Assembly: GCF_008580665.1 (NCBI RefSeq)
Contig: NZ_BKDJ01000013.1
Coordinates: forward strand, 28,935-92,934
Direction of reading: 5' to 3'
Source of the DNA: Zafaria cholistanensis
Lineage (GTDB): Bacteria; Actinomycetota; Actinomycetes; Actinomycetales; Micrococcaceae
Length of the DNA: 64,000 bases
Each line of letters opens with the position of its first letter. Positions within the stretch are counted from its first letter, which is position 1. Shown here one piece after another: positions 34,581 through 44,249 of this stretch. A program made the translations under genes and the position numbers. The notes beneath the pieces were generated by a model, which was given only the letters and a program-made list of their open reading frames with translations, searched no databases and was not told the DNA's origin.

Positions 34581-35471
34581 ATGAGTGAGCGCCTGAACAT
34601 CGAGGGGCTGCGTTACGCGCAGGCCGTGGCCCAGACCAATTCGTTCAGTGCCGCGGCGCGGGCGTATGGAGTGACGCAGCCGGCCCTGTCCAACGGTATC
34701 GCCAAGCTGGAAGAACGCCTCGGGGAACGCCTGTTCGACCGCTCCCCGCGCGGGGTCGCCCAGACCCCGTTCGGCGCGCGTATCCTGCCCCTGATCAACG
34801 GGGCCCTGACTGCCCTGGACCGCGTCACGGCCGAGTCGAACCGGTGGAACGCGCCCGAGGGCGGCACCATCCGCCTGGGCGTCTCGCCCCTGATCAACCC
34901 CAAGCTCATCGCCAGCGCCTACAGTGCCGTGTGCCGGCCTGCCGTCCTGTCGGAGCCGCGCAATCTGGTGCTGCGCGAAGCCAACATGGAAGAGCTCCGG
35001 GACGGACTTGCCGACGGAGACCTGGATCTGATCTTCATCCCCTCGGTGGCCCCGATGCCCCGCTACGAGCACCGGATCATCGACTCCGAACCCATGGTGC
35101 TCGTGGACTCGGCCCCCTTGTGCGCGGACCCCGTGGAGGTGGATGCTCTCGGCGAGACCCAGCTGATCCTCGTGCCCGATGCCTGCGGACTGACCCGGTT
35201 CACCCACGGCCTGTTCCAGTCGCATGAATTACCCCTGCATGCCTACCCGGGAGAGGCCTCCAGCTACCGGGTGCTGGAGGAATGGGCGAACCTGGGCCTG
35301 GGTTCGGCGGTTGTTCCCCGTTCCAAGCTCGCCAGCCCAGAGGCCCCCCACCGTCCGCTCCTGGACTCCGGGCAGGAGGTGGAGATCTTCTACGAGGCGG
35401 TCTGGGACCCGAAATCCCCGCTTGCTTCCGACCTCGCCATCTTGGCCGAACAGCTCGGCAACCCCTCCTAG
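34581..35471 (+). CDS. LysR family transcriptional regulator
   Basis: A 296-residue LysR regulator: N-terminal HTH LRYAQAVAQTNSFSAAARAYGVTQPALSNGIAKLEERLGERLFDRS, then a periplasmic-binding-protein-like effector domain (GGTIRLGVSPLINPKLIASAY). It is divergent from the amine oxidase/alcohol dehydrogenase pair, the usual target arrangement. The ATG lies close after TATAAGATGCTGCT; no strong ribosome site. Confidence 0.93.
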   Translation: MSERLNIEGLRYAQAVAQTNSFSAAARAYGVTQPALSNGIAKLEERLGERLFDRSPRGVAQTPFGARILPLINGALTALDRVTAESNRWNAPEGGTIRLGVSPLINPKLIASAYSAVCRPAVLSEPRNLVLREANMEELRDGLADGDLDLIFIPSVAPMPRYEHRIIDSEPMVLVDSAPLCADPVEVDALGETQLILVPDACGLTRFTHGLFQSHELPLHAYPGEASSYRVLEEWANLGLGSAVVPRSKLASPEAPHRPLLDSGQEVEIFYEAVWDPKSPLASDLAILAEQLGNPS

Positions 35472-35589
35472 CCATTCGCGTCCGCTATGGACCCATTCAC
35501 CCTTGGTCCCTACCGCGGGTATTCGTGCGTCCATAACGTGGGGCTGTGCCAGCACCCGCTGGCCGACCTACGAATGGAGGAGCGCGACC

Positions 35590-35871
35590 ATGGCCTATCT
35601 CGAAATCACCCTGATGATGGACGCGGACGACCGCACCGCGGCTGCCGGCGTCTACCGGCAGTACAGGCAGCCGTTCCTGAACACCGTCCCGGGTGCCCTC
35701 AGCAAGGAACTGCTCGTCCGCGACCAGGACGTCCAGGTCCTCCACGGGTTCGACACCGCCGAACACGCGCAGGCCTACCTGTCCTCGGAGCTGTTCACCC
35801 GCGACGTCGTCACGGGTCTGGCGCCGCTACTGAGGGCCGAACCCGAAATCCGCATCTACCAGAACGCCTGA
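35590..35871 (+). CDS. Small protein, dimeric alpha-beta barrel-like, hypothetical
   Basis: A 93-residue frame with GGAGG nine bases before the ATG, 118 bases after the LysR gene. The beginning MAYLEITLMMDADDR and DVQVLHGFDTAEHAQAYLSSELF look like an antibiotic-biosynthesis-monooxygenase/EthD ferredoxin-like fold, where a Phe-Asp-Ser/Thr turn followed by an amphipathic helix is common. No specific function is assigned. Confidence 0.72.
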   Translation: MAYLEITLMMDADDRTAAAGVYRQYRQPFLNTVPGALSKELLVRDQDVQVLHGFDTAEHAQAYLSSELFTRDVVTGLAPLLRAEPEIRIYQNA

Positions 35872-36051
35872 GCCCGGAAGCAGGCATGACCGCAGCGGGC
35901 TCGGGCTTCACCGCCCACGCACCCGTCGTAGGCGGCACTCGGCCAACCGGCCGGTTGACCGAGGCAGCAGGTCGTTGATGTCCATGCCGGACCGGCCGGC
36001 GCGGAAAAGCCACCGGATTGATCCTGCCCTTCGGACGGGAGCCGACGCCCC

Positions 36052-36086
36052 AGACTTCAGACTTCAGACTTCAAACTTCAAATTTC
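36052..36086. repeat. Five heptameric direct repeats before an MFS gene
   Basis: AGACTTC is repeated three times, then AAACTTC and AAATTTC, ending 20 bases before the MFS start codon. Confidence 0.8.
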
Positions 36087-36105
36087 CACACATCAAAGGA
36101 CCACC

Positions 36106-37395
36106 GTGCCAGAATCCCAACCGCCCGCGCTTACACCCCCTGCACTCATCGCTCCGGAGCCGCCCGTGTTGGCCCCGGTGCAGAGGCGCACGATGGTCGT
36201 ACTCGTCATCATGCAGATCATCGGCACCGTCGGCGTCGGCGTCGCGCCCTCGATTGGCGTGTTGTTGGCCGGGGAAGTCACCGACAACGAAGCGTGGGCA
36301 GGTTTGGCACGCACGGCCAGCACCCTGGGTGCGGCACTGCTGGGCCTGCCGCTGGGTAATCTCGCCGCGCGTCGCGGACGCCGCATGGCTCTAGCCAGCG
36401 GCTGGTGGATCGCGGCCGCAGGCGGAGCGATCCTGGTCGCCGCGGCGCAATGGAACCTCATCGTTCCGCTCTTCCTTGGCCTGCTGTTGATCGGCGCCGG
36501 GTCCGCCGTCAGCCTCCAGGCACGGTTCGCCGCGACCGATCTTGCTGAGTCGGACCATAAGGCCCGCTCCCTGGCCCTGGTGGTGTGGGTCGGAACGCTC
36601 GGTTCCGTGCTCGGCCCGAACCTGGGGGTGCCGGGCGAGATTATCCACCGGGCCACCGGACTCACCGTCTTCGCGGGAGCATTTTTCCTTGCCGCCATCT
36701 GCTTGGGCCTGGCCGGGACCATCGTGTTCCTGTGGCTGCGGCCCGACCCGCTCCTAACCCTGCAACGCGCCTCCCCCTCAACGACGGCCCCTGCCGGGAA
36801 GAAGCCGAATCCCGTGCGCCGCATCCTGGCCGAGCTGCGCGAGAACCGGCCGGCCCGCTTCGCCGTGATCGCGATCCTCACCGCCCAGGTGGTGATGGTC
36901 TCGATCATGACCATGACGCCGGTACACATCGCCCACCAGGGCGGCTCGATTACCCTCATTGGTCTCACGATCAGCCTGCACATCGCCGGCATGTACGCGC
37001 TGGCGCCCCTGGTCGGATTCATCACCGACCGCTACGGCCACCGGCCCACGGTCGGGGCAGGGATCCTCATCTTCCTGGTCTCCCTCATCATCGGGGCGCT
37101 CCGGCCCGACGGCACCGGATGGATCATCACGTCGCTGATCCTGCTGGGCATCGGGTGGTCGTTCGTGAACGTCGCCGGCTCCGCCCTGTTCAGCAAGGTC
37201 GTCTCACCCCAGACCCGCGCCTCCTCCCAGGGAGGCGTCGATGCGCTCTCGAACCTCTGCGGCGCCACGGCAGCCTTCGCCGCCGGCCCGCTGCTGGCCG
37301 CCAGTAGCTTCTCCATGCTCTCCCTCCTCGCCATCGCCGTCCTGATCCCGCTCACCGCGCTCACCGTCAGCCGCGGACACACTCCCAAGGCCTAA
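36106..37395 (+). CDS. MFS transporter
   Basis: Major facilitator of 429 residues, twelve helices, with the motif-A-like LAARRGRRMALASG after helix 2 and a central cytoplasmic loop. The GTG start has AAAGGA five bases upstream. Sequence resembles drug/metabolite efflux members (DHA-like), but no substrate can be given. The heptameric repeat array lies just upstream. Confidence 0.92.
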   Translation: MPESQPPALTPPALIAPEPPVLAPVQRRTMVVLVIMQIIGTVGVGVAPSIGVLLAGEVTDNEAWAGLARTASTLGAALLGLPLGNLAARRGRRMALASGWWIAAAGGAILVAAAQWNLIVPLFLGLLLIGAGSAVSLQARFAATDLAESDHKARSLALVVWVGTLGSVLGPNLGVPGEIIHRATGLTVFAGAFFLAAICLGLAGTIVFLWLRPDPLLTLQRASPSTTAPAGKKPNPVRRILAELRENRPARFAVIAILTAQVVMVSIMTMTPVHIAHQGGSITLIGLTISLHIAGMYALAPLVGFITDRYGHRPTVGAGILIFLVSLIIGALRPDGTGWIITSLILLGIGWSFVNVAGSALFSKVVSPQTRASSQGGVDALSNLCGATAAFAAGPLLAASSFSMLSLLAIAVLIPLTALTVSRGHTPKA

Positions 37396-37461
37396 CCCAC
37401 CGCGACCTCTCACCGAAGGAGGCGGCCTCATCCGCCGCTCGGTGGCGCGGAAAGTATGAGC

Positions 37462-38493
37462 TCAGTGCCGGCCGTCCCTGCCGGTGAAGGCCTCCTGCTC
37501 GGCGAGGACTGCCTGGTTCCCTGCCCTGTTTGTCCGTGCGGGACCTTCGGTCAGGCTGGCCTGTGGCGAAGCCGAAGGCCCGGCACGGTGCTCGCTGAGC
37601 AGGACCAGGGCCACGCCCGCCGCGCACAGGGCGAATCCCGCCAGGGTCACCCCTGTCAGGGGCTCGTCGAACAGGGCCGTTCCGGCCACCGCCGTGGCCG
37701 GGGCCACCAAAAACAGCAGGGCGTTGAGCACGGTCACTCCCACCCGGCGCAGCAGCCACCAGTAGAGCCCGTAGCCGACGACGGTCGGCACGGCGGCGGC
37801 AAAGACCGCCGCCATCCAGAACCCCGCCTCGAACGGTGGCCAAAAGGTGCCCGTCAGCAGTGATACCGCCAGCAGGGCGGCCGCGGTGACGCCCACGTGC
37901 ACCGTCAGCGTGGTCAGCACCGGAAGCGTCGAGGGCCATCGCCGGTCCACGAACGTGCCCACGATGAGGAACGCCATGGCCAGCAACGGGAGAAGGTAGG
38001 CGGTGACTCCGGTGTCGACGTCCGCCGCCTGCGAAGAAACCACCATCACCGCCCCAACGGTGCCGACCGCAAGTCCCAGCCACTGGGCCCCCCGCACCCG
38101 CAGTCCCAGCACCGGCCCCACCAGGGTGGCGACCACGATGGGCTGGACCGCGTCGATCAGGGCCGTGGTGCCGCTGGCGACCCCCAGAGCAATGGCCGCG
38201 TAGACCGAGACGCAGTACCCGAACTGGCCCAGCAGCCCGATCCCCGCCTGCCGCCGCAGCCCCCGCAGGTCCAATCGCCGGAAGTCCCCGCGCGCCGCGG
38301 AGACGGCCAGCAGGACCACCGCCAGCGGAAGGAACCGCCACACCAGCAGCGTCAGGAAGGGCACGTCCACGGTGCCGATCTTGGCCACCAGGAACCCCGA
38401 GCCCCAAGCCGAGATGAAGGCCGCCGCCGCGAGCACAAGGCCCAACCGCTGCAGCAGGCTCGCTGTCTGAAGTAAACCGATCTGTTTATTCAC
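37462..38493 (-). CDS. EamA family transporter
   Basis: Ten-helix DMT transporter of about 343 residues, two EamA repeats (SAWGSGFLVAKIGTVDVPFLTLLVWRFLPLA and the second from LLPLLAMAFLIVGTFVDRRWP) with a polar C-terminal tail. The longest frame begins at 38508, inside the palindromic operator; I prefer the GTG at 38491-38493 with GGGGG just upstream. Divergent from the TetR gene that probably represses it. Confidence 0.9.
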   Translation of the reverse strand: MNKQIGLLQTASLLQRLGLVLAAAAFISAWGSGFLVAKIGTVDVPFLTLLVWRFLPLAVVLLAVSAARGDFRRLDLRGLRRQAGIGLLGQFGYCVSVYAAIALGVASGTTALIDAVQPIVVATLVGPVLGLRVRGAQWLGLAVGTVGAVMVVSSQAADVDTGVTAYLLPLLAMAFLIVGTFVDRRWPSTLPVLTTLTVHVGVTAAALLAVSLLTGTFWPPFEAGFWMAAVFAAAVPTVVGYGLYWWLLRRVGVTVLNALLFLVAPATAVAGTALFDEPLTGVTLAGFALCAAGVALVLLSEHRAGPSASPQASLTEGPARTNRAGNQAVLAEQEAFTGRDGRH

Positions 38494-38501
38494 GCCCCCA
38501 A

Positions 38502-38517
38502 TATACACATCTGTATA
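38502..38517. promoter_or_regulatory. TetR operator palindrome
   Basis: TATACA-N4-TGTATA is a perfect dyad between the divergent EamA and tetR starts; AAAC-N6-GTTT at 38474-38487 may be a second site. TetR genes usually bind such dyads in their own divergent promoter. Confidence 0.7.
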
Positions 38518-38528
38518 GTGGAGGCATC

Positions 38529-39128
38529 ATGGACGTTCCTGTTCCGGACCTGGACACGCTCACCCCCGCCGCGCGGCGCATCCTGGAGGCCGCCTCCACC
38601 CTTTTCTACGAACGCGGCATCCACGCCGTGGGTGTGGACACCATCGCCGAGGCGGCAGGGGTTACGAAGAAGACCCTCTATGACCGCTTCGGCTCCAAGG
38701 AATCCCTGGTCGTGGCCTACCTCAGGCTGCGCGAACGCAAGTGGCGCGCCATCCTCAGCCAATACCTGGACATGACCCCGAACCCCGGGATCGATCGCGT
38801 GCTCAGCGTGTTCGACGCCGCCTCCTTCTGGTACCGGGTCAACGGCTCCAAGGGCTGCAGCGCCGTGAACGCACGCGCCGAGACGGTCCCCGAGGCCGAC
38901 GGCCACCTCGTCTTCCCCGAGGTCACCGGCCAAAAGGCCTGGATGCTGGAGACCTTTACCAACCTCTGCGCCGAAGCCGGATGCTCCGACCCCGCCGCCA
39001 CGGGCCGGACCCTGATGCTGCTCCTGGAAGGCTCCCTCGTCACCCTGGGCATGCGGACCTTCGCCGAGCCCGTCGAACAGGCCCGGAACGCGGCCCACGC
39101 CATCCTGGTCCACGCAATCCCGTCATGA
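38529..39128 (+). CDS. TetR/AcrR family transcriptional regulator
   Basis: A 199-residue regulator with the TetR HTH (ILEAASTLFYERGIHAVGVDTIAEAAGVTKKTLYDRFGSKESLVVAYL) and a variable C-terminal ligand domain containing CSAVNARAETVPEADG. TGGAGG precedes the ATG. It is the likely repressor of the divergent EamA transporter. Confidence 0.94.
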   Translation: MDVPVPDLDTLTPAARRILEAASTLFYERGIHAVGVDTIAEAAGVTKKTLYDRFGSKESLVVAYLRLRERKWRAILSQYLDMTPNPGIDRVLSVFDAASFWYRVNGSKGCSAVNARAETVPEADGHLVFPEVTGQKAWMLETFTNLCAEAGCSDPAATGRTLMLLLEGSLVTLGMRTFAEPVEQARNAAHAILVHAIPS

Positions 39129-39848
39129 GGAAGCGAACCTCTCTCCACGGGAAGGCAGTAATAACGGCCAGCCTCAGCAGGAGCGGGACGCCTCCACGAT
39201 GGGCAGTCGCATAGTTCGAGCCCCTCCCGGCACTTCCATCCCCCGCGCAACGAGCGCACGGGGACAAGCATGTCTCGCAAGTAGAAGGTAGCGGGGCCCG
39301 CATGTTGAGACAGTGCGCCTGCATCAGGAATCCGCGTGCTGGACGTAGTGAATTGCAGCGATAGGTGGCGGTGTTTTCGCGGTGCCAGCCGGCCGGCAAC
39401 CCGTGGGGTGATTTGGCGCGGGACCTCCCTGGAGATTCGCGTTCAGCCGTGGGTAGTCCCTGCCAGCGGCCCGGACATGGACACGCGGGTCACCTGCAGG
39501 GTCGAGTCCCGGGTGGAATTCGTCCTCGACGGGCGCACCGAGTCCTTGATGTCAGCGAGCCAGGGATACGGATCCTCGCCTGCAGGCGTGCTGGCGTTGC
39601 TCTACCAAAGGGACGTGAATTTTAACGATGAGTTGCGGCATGCGCCCATCCTGATAGACCACCCACTGCCGACACGCTGAACTGCCGGAAGCCGGCCCCC
39701 GGTTTTCACCGGCACCATCGGTGCGACCAATTCCCCTGCACATCAGTCAGTTCCGACGGGTACGGGCGGGAAAAGTACCCCCCTACATCAGCGCTGGCCC
39801 CGTCCTTCGCCCCTGTCACGGGACACTAACTGCTTTCCCAACACGTCC
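39129..39848. other. Intergenic region with no convincing gene
   Basis: About 720 bases. The best frame, about 39477-39680 on the plus strand (68 codons), has weak codon bias and no ribosome site; it may be the tail of a decayed gene. Nothing else is supported. Confidence 0.4.
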
Positions 39849-40073
39849 TTAGAGCCGCAGCGGGGTTGCGTCCGCCGCTCGCGGCAGGATGTCGAAGTCA
39901 AAATCTGCCGCGTTCAGCAGGCGACGTGTTCCCGTTCCGGTCTCCCACACCCACAGGACGCCAAGGTGCGGCGCCACCACGTCGGTGCAGCCGTGCAGTT
40001 CGGTGCCGTGCGCGTCCTTGGCGACAATGGCGTCGCCGCCGCGAATCTCATGCAGCTTCTGTGATCCTTGCAT
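39849..40073 (-). CDS. Small hypothetical protein
   Basis: A 74-residue frame starting at ATG 40071-40073 with AAGGAG seven bases upstream. The sequence begins MQGSQKLHEIRGGDAIVAKD and continues with APHLGVLWVWETGTGTRRLL, a beta-rich, soluble-looking small protein. I do not recognise the family. It stands alone between the TetR gene and the IclR-controlled operon, downstream of the IclR gene on the same strand. Confidence 0.65.
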   Translation of the reverse strand: MQGSQKLHEIRGGDAIVAKDAHGTELHGCTDVVAPHLGVLWVWETGTGTRRLLNAADFDFDILPRAADATPLRL

Positions 40074-40270
40074 CGGTTTTCTCCTTTTCGGGGCGCTGGG
40101 CCGCGCCCCACGGGCACGCCGGGGATGCCGGTTAGCGCGTTGATGGGCGGCACCCATCATTGGGCGCCCTTGGTGGAATTGCTGTGTTGCCGAAAGGCCG
40201 CGGAGGGGCCAAACGGGGGCGGAACCCCTGTGAAGGCGCCGGCGAGTGCCGGCCCCCGGGGATGGCGGCG

Positions 40271-41056
40271 CTAGTACATCGTGCTGGCCAGGAGGTCGGC
40301 CAAACGGCGCGCCGAATGGCGCAGCTCCGGCACCTGCGCGAGGAGGTCCTCGCGCGAGGAGGACTCCACGGGGGAGGTCAGCGAGATCGATTCGGTGATG
40401 GTTCCACTTCTCGAGGGGACCGCAACGGCCACCGAGACGACGCCGGTTGCCCGCTCGTCCTCGGAGTAGGCGAAGTCCTCCCCCGGGGCGGGCAGGCGCC
40501 GACGCAGGTCGGCGGTCGTGAAGCCTGCGGGTTCGTATTTCCGCTCGACGGAGGCATGGGCCACCTGCTCGAGCTGGTCCGCCTCAAGCGACGCCAGGAG
40601 GATCTTTCCCGCGGCGCCGACGGTCAGGGGCAGGCGCCGCCCCTGGGGCAGGTCGTAGCCAAGCGATGCCGCGCCGACGACGCGTTCAACCAGAACCCGC
40701 TCGAATCCCAGCCTTGAGTACAACGACGCCGTCAGCCCGGTTTGTTCGGCCAGATGCTGCAGGATCGGCCGGGCGGCCCGGGCCAGAGGGTCGGACTCGA
40801 GGAACACGCGGGCGGCCGGCAGGACGGCCGGTCCGATGCGGTAGCTCTTGTCCGTCTGGCTGACCAGGCCGTACTCCTGCAGGACTCGCAGGATCCGCAA
40901 AGTCGTGGGCGAACTCATTCCGCAGTCCTTAGCGATCTGGTTCAGCCGCTGGGGATGCTCGTAGCGCTGCAACTGCTCGAACACCTCAATGGCACGGGAG
41001 AGCGACCGCATGCTACTGGCCGACCGGGACTCGGACGTCTTGGGTTCCACCGTCAT
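40271..41056 (-). CDS. IclR family transcriptional regulator
   Basis: A 261-residue IclR regulator: winged helix SLSRAIEVFEQLQRYEHPQRLNQIAKDCGMSSPTTLRILRVLQEYGLV, and an effector domain with SVAVAVPSRSG near the C-terminus. AGGA lies seven bases before the ATG. It is divergent from the tctBAC-centred operon with a 141-base, AT-rich shared promoter region, so it is the likely local regulator responding to the operon's substrate. Confidence 0.94.
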   Translation of the reverse strand: MTVEPKTSESRSASSMRSLSRAIEVFEQLQRYEHPQRLNQIAKDCGMSSPTTLRILRVLQEYGLVSQTDKSYRIGPAVLPAARVFLESDPLARAARPILQHLAEQTGLTASLYSRLGFERVLVERVVGAASLGYDLPQGRRLPLTVGAAGKILLASLEADQLEQVAHASVERKYEPAGFTTADLRRRLPAPGEDFAYSEDERATGVVSVAVAVPSRSGTITESISLTSPVESSSREDLLAQVPELRHSARRLADLLASTMY

Positions 41057-41123
41057 TCTTTCATCCTACGCAATCTGCGCCGTGACCTACCTCGCTTGAC
41101 CGTGTGATGTGATCCATGCCATC

Positions 41124-41160
41124 ATTTCATCTCACGTTACTAAATTTTATTCTATGAAAT
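41124..41160. promoter_or_regulatory. Candidate IclR operator region
   Basis: ATTTCAT at 41124 and ATGAAAT at 41154 form an inverted repeat; the right arm is part of ATTCTATGAAAT, containing the TTC-N3-GAA dyad. The stretch is unusually AT-rich for this genome and lies between iclR and tctB. Confidence 0.5.
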
Positions 41161-41197
41161 TTGTAGCCGTAATACGCAACTAAATTCAAGGATTCCC

Positions 41198-41698
41198 ATG
41201 ACCTCAGTCACAGAAGCCCGCCCGGTGCGGCGGCTGCGCCGTTCGATTGTGGCCGGCCAGCTGGTACTGGCAGCCGTCGGCGCATACGTCCTGGCCGAAT
41301 CGGCCGGGCTCGGGCTATGGAACGAGCTCGGACCGGGACCCGGGTTCTTCCCCTGCGTTCTGGGCGCAGCACTGGTGCTGCTCTCGGTTGTTTGGTTCTT
41401 CCAGGAGCGCGCGGGCGTGCAGGCGGCCCCGGCTGCCGAGGAGGCCGACGGGTCGCAGGTGCGGTCCGTGATGCTCAGCCTGGTGGTCCTGACTGCCGCG
41501 CTGCCGTTCATTGGCTTCCAGCTGGGGGTCTTCCTGTTCCTGATGTACCACCTGCGGCTGCGGGCGCGGACGTCCTGGATCAAGTCGGTGCTCATCTCGC
41601 TGTGCGGCAGCGTGGGCGTCTACTACCTCTTCACTCTGGGGCTCAACGTTTCTCTCCCTGAGGCGGCCATCGTTCCCCTCAGCCTGATCGGACTGTGA
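41198..41698 (+). CDS. tctB: Tripartite tricarboxylate transporter, TctB small membrane subunit
   Basis: A 166-residue membrane protein with four hydrophobic helices and the TctB-typical GPGPGFFPCVLGAALVLLSVVWF. AAGGA precedes the ATG. TTT systems use TctA and TctB in the membrane and TctC outside for secondary uptake of organic acids or aromatics. The stop overlaps the TctA GTG by four bases if that start is used. Confidence 0.92.
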   Translation: MTSVTEARPVRRLRRSIVAGQLVLAAVGAYVLAESAGLGLWNELGPGPGFFPCVLGAALVLLSVVWFFQERAGVQAAPAAEEADGSQVRSVMLSLVVLTAALPFIGFQLGVFLFLMYHLRLRARTSWIKSVLISLCGSVGVYYLFTLGLNVSLPEAAIVPLSLIGL

Positions 41699-43206
41699 CC
41701 ATGGACGTATTGAACGAACTGCTCAACGGGTTCGCCGCGGCCCTGACCTGGCAGAACCTCTTGTTTGCCTTCATCGGCTGCCTGCTCGGCACCGTGATCG
41801 GCGTCTTGCCGGGCATCGGCCCTGTGGCCGGGGTGGCGCTGCTGATTCCGTTGACCCTGAACCTGGACGCGGCCGGGTCGATCATCATGCTCTGCGCGAT
41901 CTTCTACGGCACCACCTACGGCGGAACCATCACCAGCGTCCTGCTGAACACGCCTGGAGAGGCCGCCTCGGCCATCACGACCCTCGATGGGTACACGATG
42001 ACCAAGCTCGGTCGCGCCGGTGTGGCGCTCACCATCGCCGCCGCCGGTTCCTTCATCGGCGGCTCGCTGGCCACCGCGGGCCTGGTGATCGCGGCCAGGC
42101 CCCTGGGCAGCCTGGGCCTGATGATCGGCCCACCCGAGTTCTTCGCCCTGGTGGTGGTGGGCATCTCGCTGCTGGTCGCCCTCGCGGGCCGCTCCATGGT
42201 TCGCGCTCTCATCTCCGGCGCGCTGGGCCTGCTGATCTCCATGGTCGGCATCGACCCGGTCGCCGGCGCGCCCCGGTTCACCTTCGGCATGGAACGCCTG
42301 CTCGACGGGGTCAGCTTCGTCGCCGTAATCGTGGGCCTGTTCGGGCTCTCCGAGATCCTCGCCCACCGCCCCGGCAAGGACAAGGTCGTCGTCCAAGCAC
42401 CAGGCATGCGTGCCCTGCTGCCGACCCGCACCGACTGGCGGCGCAGCGCCCCGGCTTTCGCCCGCGGCACCGGTATCGGTTTCGGCTTGGGCCTGATCCC
42501 GGGGATGACCGGATCCGTGTCTTCCCTCCTGTCCTACGGCGCGGAAAAGAAGTTCTCCAAGTACCGCAGGGAACTCGGCCACGGGGCCGTCGAGGGCGTC
42601 GCGGGACCAGAAACGGCCAACAACGCGCACGCCAACGGCGCCCTGATCCCGCTCTTCACCCTCGGCATCCCGGCCTCCCCGACGATCGCCGTCCTCATGG
42701 GCGCGTTCCTCCAACAGGGCCTGACCCCCGGCCCCACCCTGTTCGCCGAGCACGCGGACATCGCCTGGACCATCATCGCCAGCCTCTTCATCGGCAACAT
42801 CCTGCTACTGGTACTCAACGTTCCGTTGGTGGGCCTGTGGACTTCCATCCTTAAAATCCCATACCCGATCCTCACCGGCCTGATCCTCATGTTCATGGTG
42901 GTCGGCGCCTACACGATCAACTTCTCCGTCTTCGACGTCTTCGTCATGATCCTCTTCGGCCTCGTCGGCCTGGCGCTGCGCCACTTGGACATCCCGCTGG
43001 CACCCATGGTCCTGACCCTTGTCCTGGGACCCCTGATGGAGCGTTCCCTGCGCGAATCCCTGGACATCTCCCGCGGCGACCTGACCATCTTCCTCGAGCG
43101 CCCGGTCACCGTGACCCTGCTGGCCCTCGCCGCGCTCATCGTCTGCAGCCCGCTGCTCAAGCTGCGCAAGCCCGCCGCCCTCGTGGCCGACGACCCCGAA
43201 ACCTAA
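41695..43206 (+). CDS. tctA: Tripartite tricarboxylate transporter, TctA large permease
   Basis: A 503-residue permease of about twelve helices. The conserved GVLPGIGPVAGVALLIPLTLNLDAAGSIIMLCAIFYG and NTPGEAASAITTLDGYTM are diagnostic of PF01970; the second half repeats the pattern with GIGFGLGLIPGMTGSVSSLLSYGAEK. The start may be GTG 41695, overlapping tctB, or ATG 41701. Confidence 0.95.
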   Translation: MTMDVLNELLNGFAAALTWQNLLFAFIGCLLGTVIGVLPGIGPVAGVALLIPLTLNLDAAGSIIMLCAIFYGTTYGGTITSVLLNTPGEAASAITTLDGYTMTKLGRAGVALTIAAAGSFIGGSLATAGLVIAARPLGSLGLMIGPPEFFALVVVGISLLVALAGRSMVRALISGALGLLISMVGIDPVAGAPRFTFGMERLLDGVSFVAVIVGLFGLSEILAHRPGKDKVVVQAPGMRALLPTRTDWRRSAPAFARGTGIGFGLGLIPGMTGSVSSLLSYGAEKKFSKYRRELGHGAVEGVAGPETANNAHANGALIPLFTLGIPASPTIAVLMGAFLQQGLTPGPTLFAEHADIAWTIIASLFIGNILLLVLNVPLVGLWTSILKIPYPILTGLILMFMVVGAYTINFSVFDVFVMILFGLVGLALRHLDIPLAPMVLTLVLGPLMERSLRESLDISRGDLTIFLERPVTVTLLALAALIVCSPLLKLRKPAALVADDPET

Positions 43207-43253
43207 ACCACCCGCACCACCAACTCATCCCCACCCACCGCAAAGGACACCCA

Positions 43254-44249
43254 ATGAAGCGCATCCTTGCCGCCACCTCCGTGGCCGCCTTCGCCCTCCT
43301 CTCCACCACCGCCTGCGGCGCGGCCGGCAACTCCCAGTCCGCGGGCGAAGACTTCCCCCGCAAGGGCAAGTCGATCGAACTGGTGGTCGCGTTCGCTCCC
43401 GGCGGCGCCGTGGACACCGCCGCCCGGCTGGTCCAGCCCGTGCTTGAGCGCGAACTGGGCACCAACGTCGAGGTCGTCAACAAGCCCGGCGCCGGCGGGC
43501 AGATCGGCTACACCGCCCTGACCAGCGCCCAGCCCGACGGCTACACCATCGGTGCCACCGGCTCTCCGTCCGTCGTCGTCACCCCGCTTGACCCCAGCCG
43601 CGGCGCCAAGTTCACCCGGGAGGACTTCCAGCCCCTGGGCCGCCAGGTCATCGATCCGGCTGTCGTCGCCGTCCAGCCCGACAGCCCCTACCAAAACCTC
43701 GAGGACCTCCTGCAGGCGGCTAAGGACAAGCCCGACACCATCACCGCGACCACCACCGGCCAGCAGGGCGGCGAGCACTTCGCCATCGCCCAGATCAAGG
43801 AAGCCACCGGTGCTGCGCTCAGCCCGGTGCACTTCTCCGAGGGCGCCTCCCAGGCCTCCACCGCCTTCCTCGGCCGCCACGTCGAAGTCCTCGTGGCCAA
43901 CGTCAGCGACGTCACCGACCTGGTCAAGCAGGGCAAGGCCAGGGTCCTGGGAGTCATGGACAGCGAGCGGTCCGCGGCCCTGCCCGACGTTCCGACCTTC
44001 GCCGAGACCGGACACGACATCGTCGCCGCCACCGCCCGCGGCTACGCCGCCCCCGCCGGACTGCCCGACGCCGTCGCCGAAAAGCTCGAGGGCGCCCTGA
44101 AGACCGCCATCGAGGACCCCGAGGTCGTCTCCAAGATGGATGACCTCGGGCTGGCGACCAGCTACCAGAACGCCGAGGAATACGAGGCTTTCTGGGCCCA
44201 GCAGGAGGCCGACTACAAGACCGTCCTGCCGCTCGTCCAGACCAAGTAG
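43254..44249 (+). CDS. tctC: Tripartite tricarboxylate transporter substrate-binding lipoprotein TctC
   Basis: A 331-residue binding protein with a signal peptide and lipobox STTAC-GAAG, followed by the TctC/Bug fold: SIELVVAFAPGGAVDTAARLVQP and NKPGAGGQIGYTAL. AAAGGA is upstream of the ATG. The ligand is an organic acid of unknown identity. Order tctB-tctA-tctC differs from the classical tctCBA order. Confidence 0.94.
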   Translation: MKRILAATSVAAFALLSTTACGAAGNSQSAGEDFPRKGKSIELVVAFAPGGAVDTAARLVQPVLERELGTNVEVVNKPGAGGQIGYTALTSAQPDGYTIGATGSPSVVVTPLDPSRGAKFTREDFQPLGRQVIDPAVVAVQPDSPYQNLEDLLQAAKDKPDTITATTTGQQGGEHFAIAQIKEATGAALSPVHFSEGASQASTAFLGRHVEVLVANVSDVTDLVKQGKARVLGVMDSERSAALPDVPTFAETGHDIVAATARGYAAPAGLPDAVAEKLEGALKTAIEDPEVVSKMDDLGLATSYQNAEEYEAFWAQQEADYKTVLPLVQTK

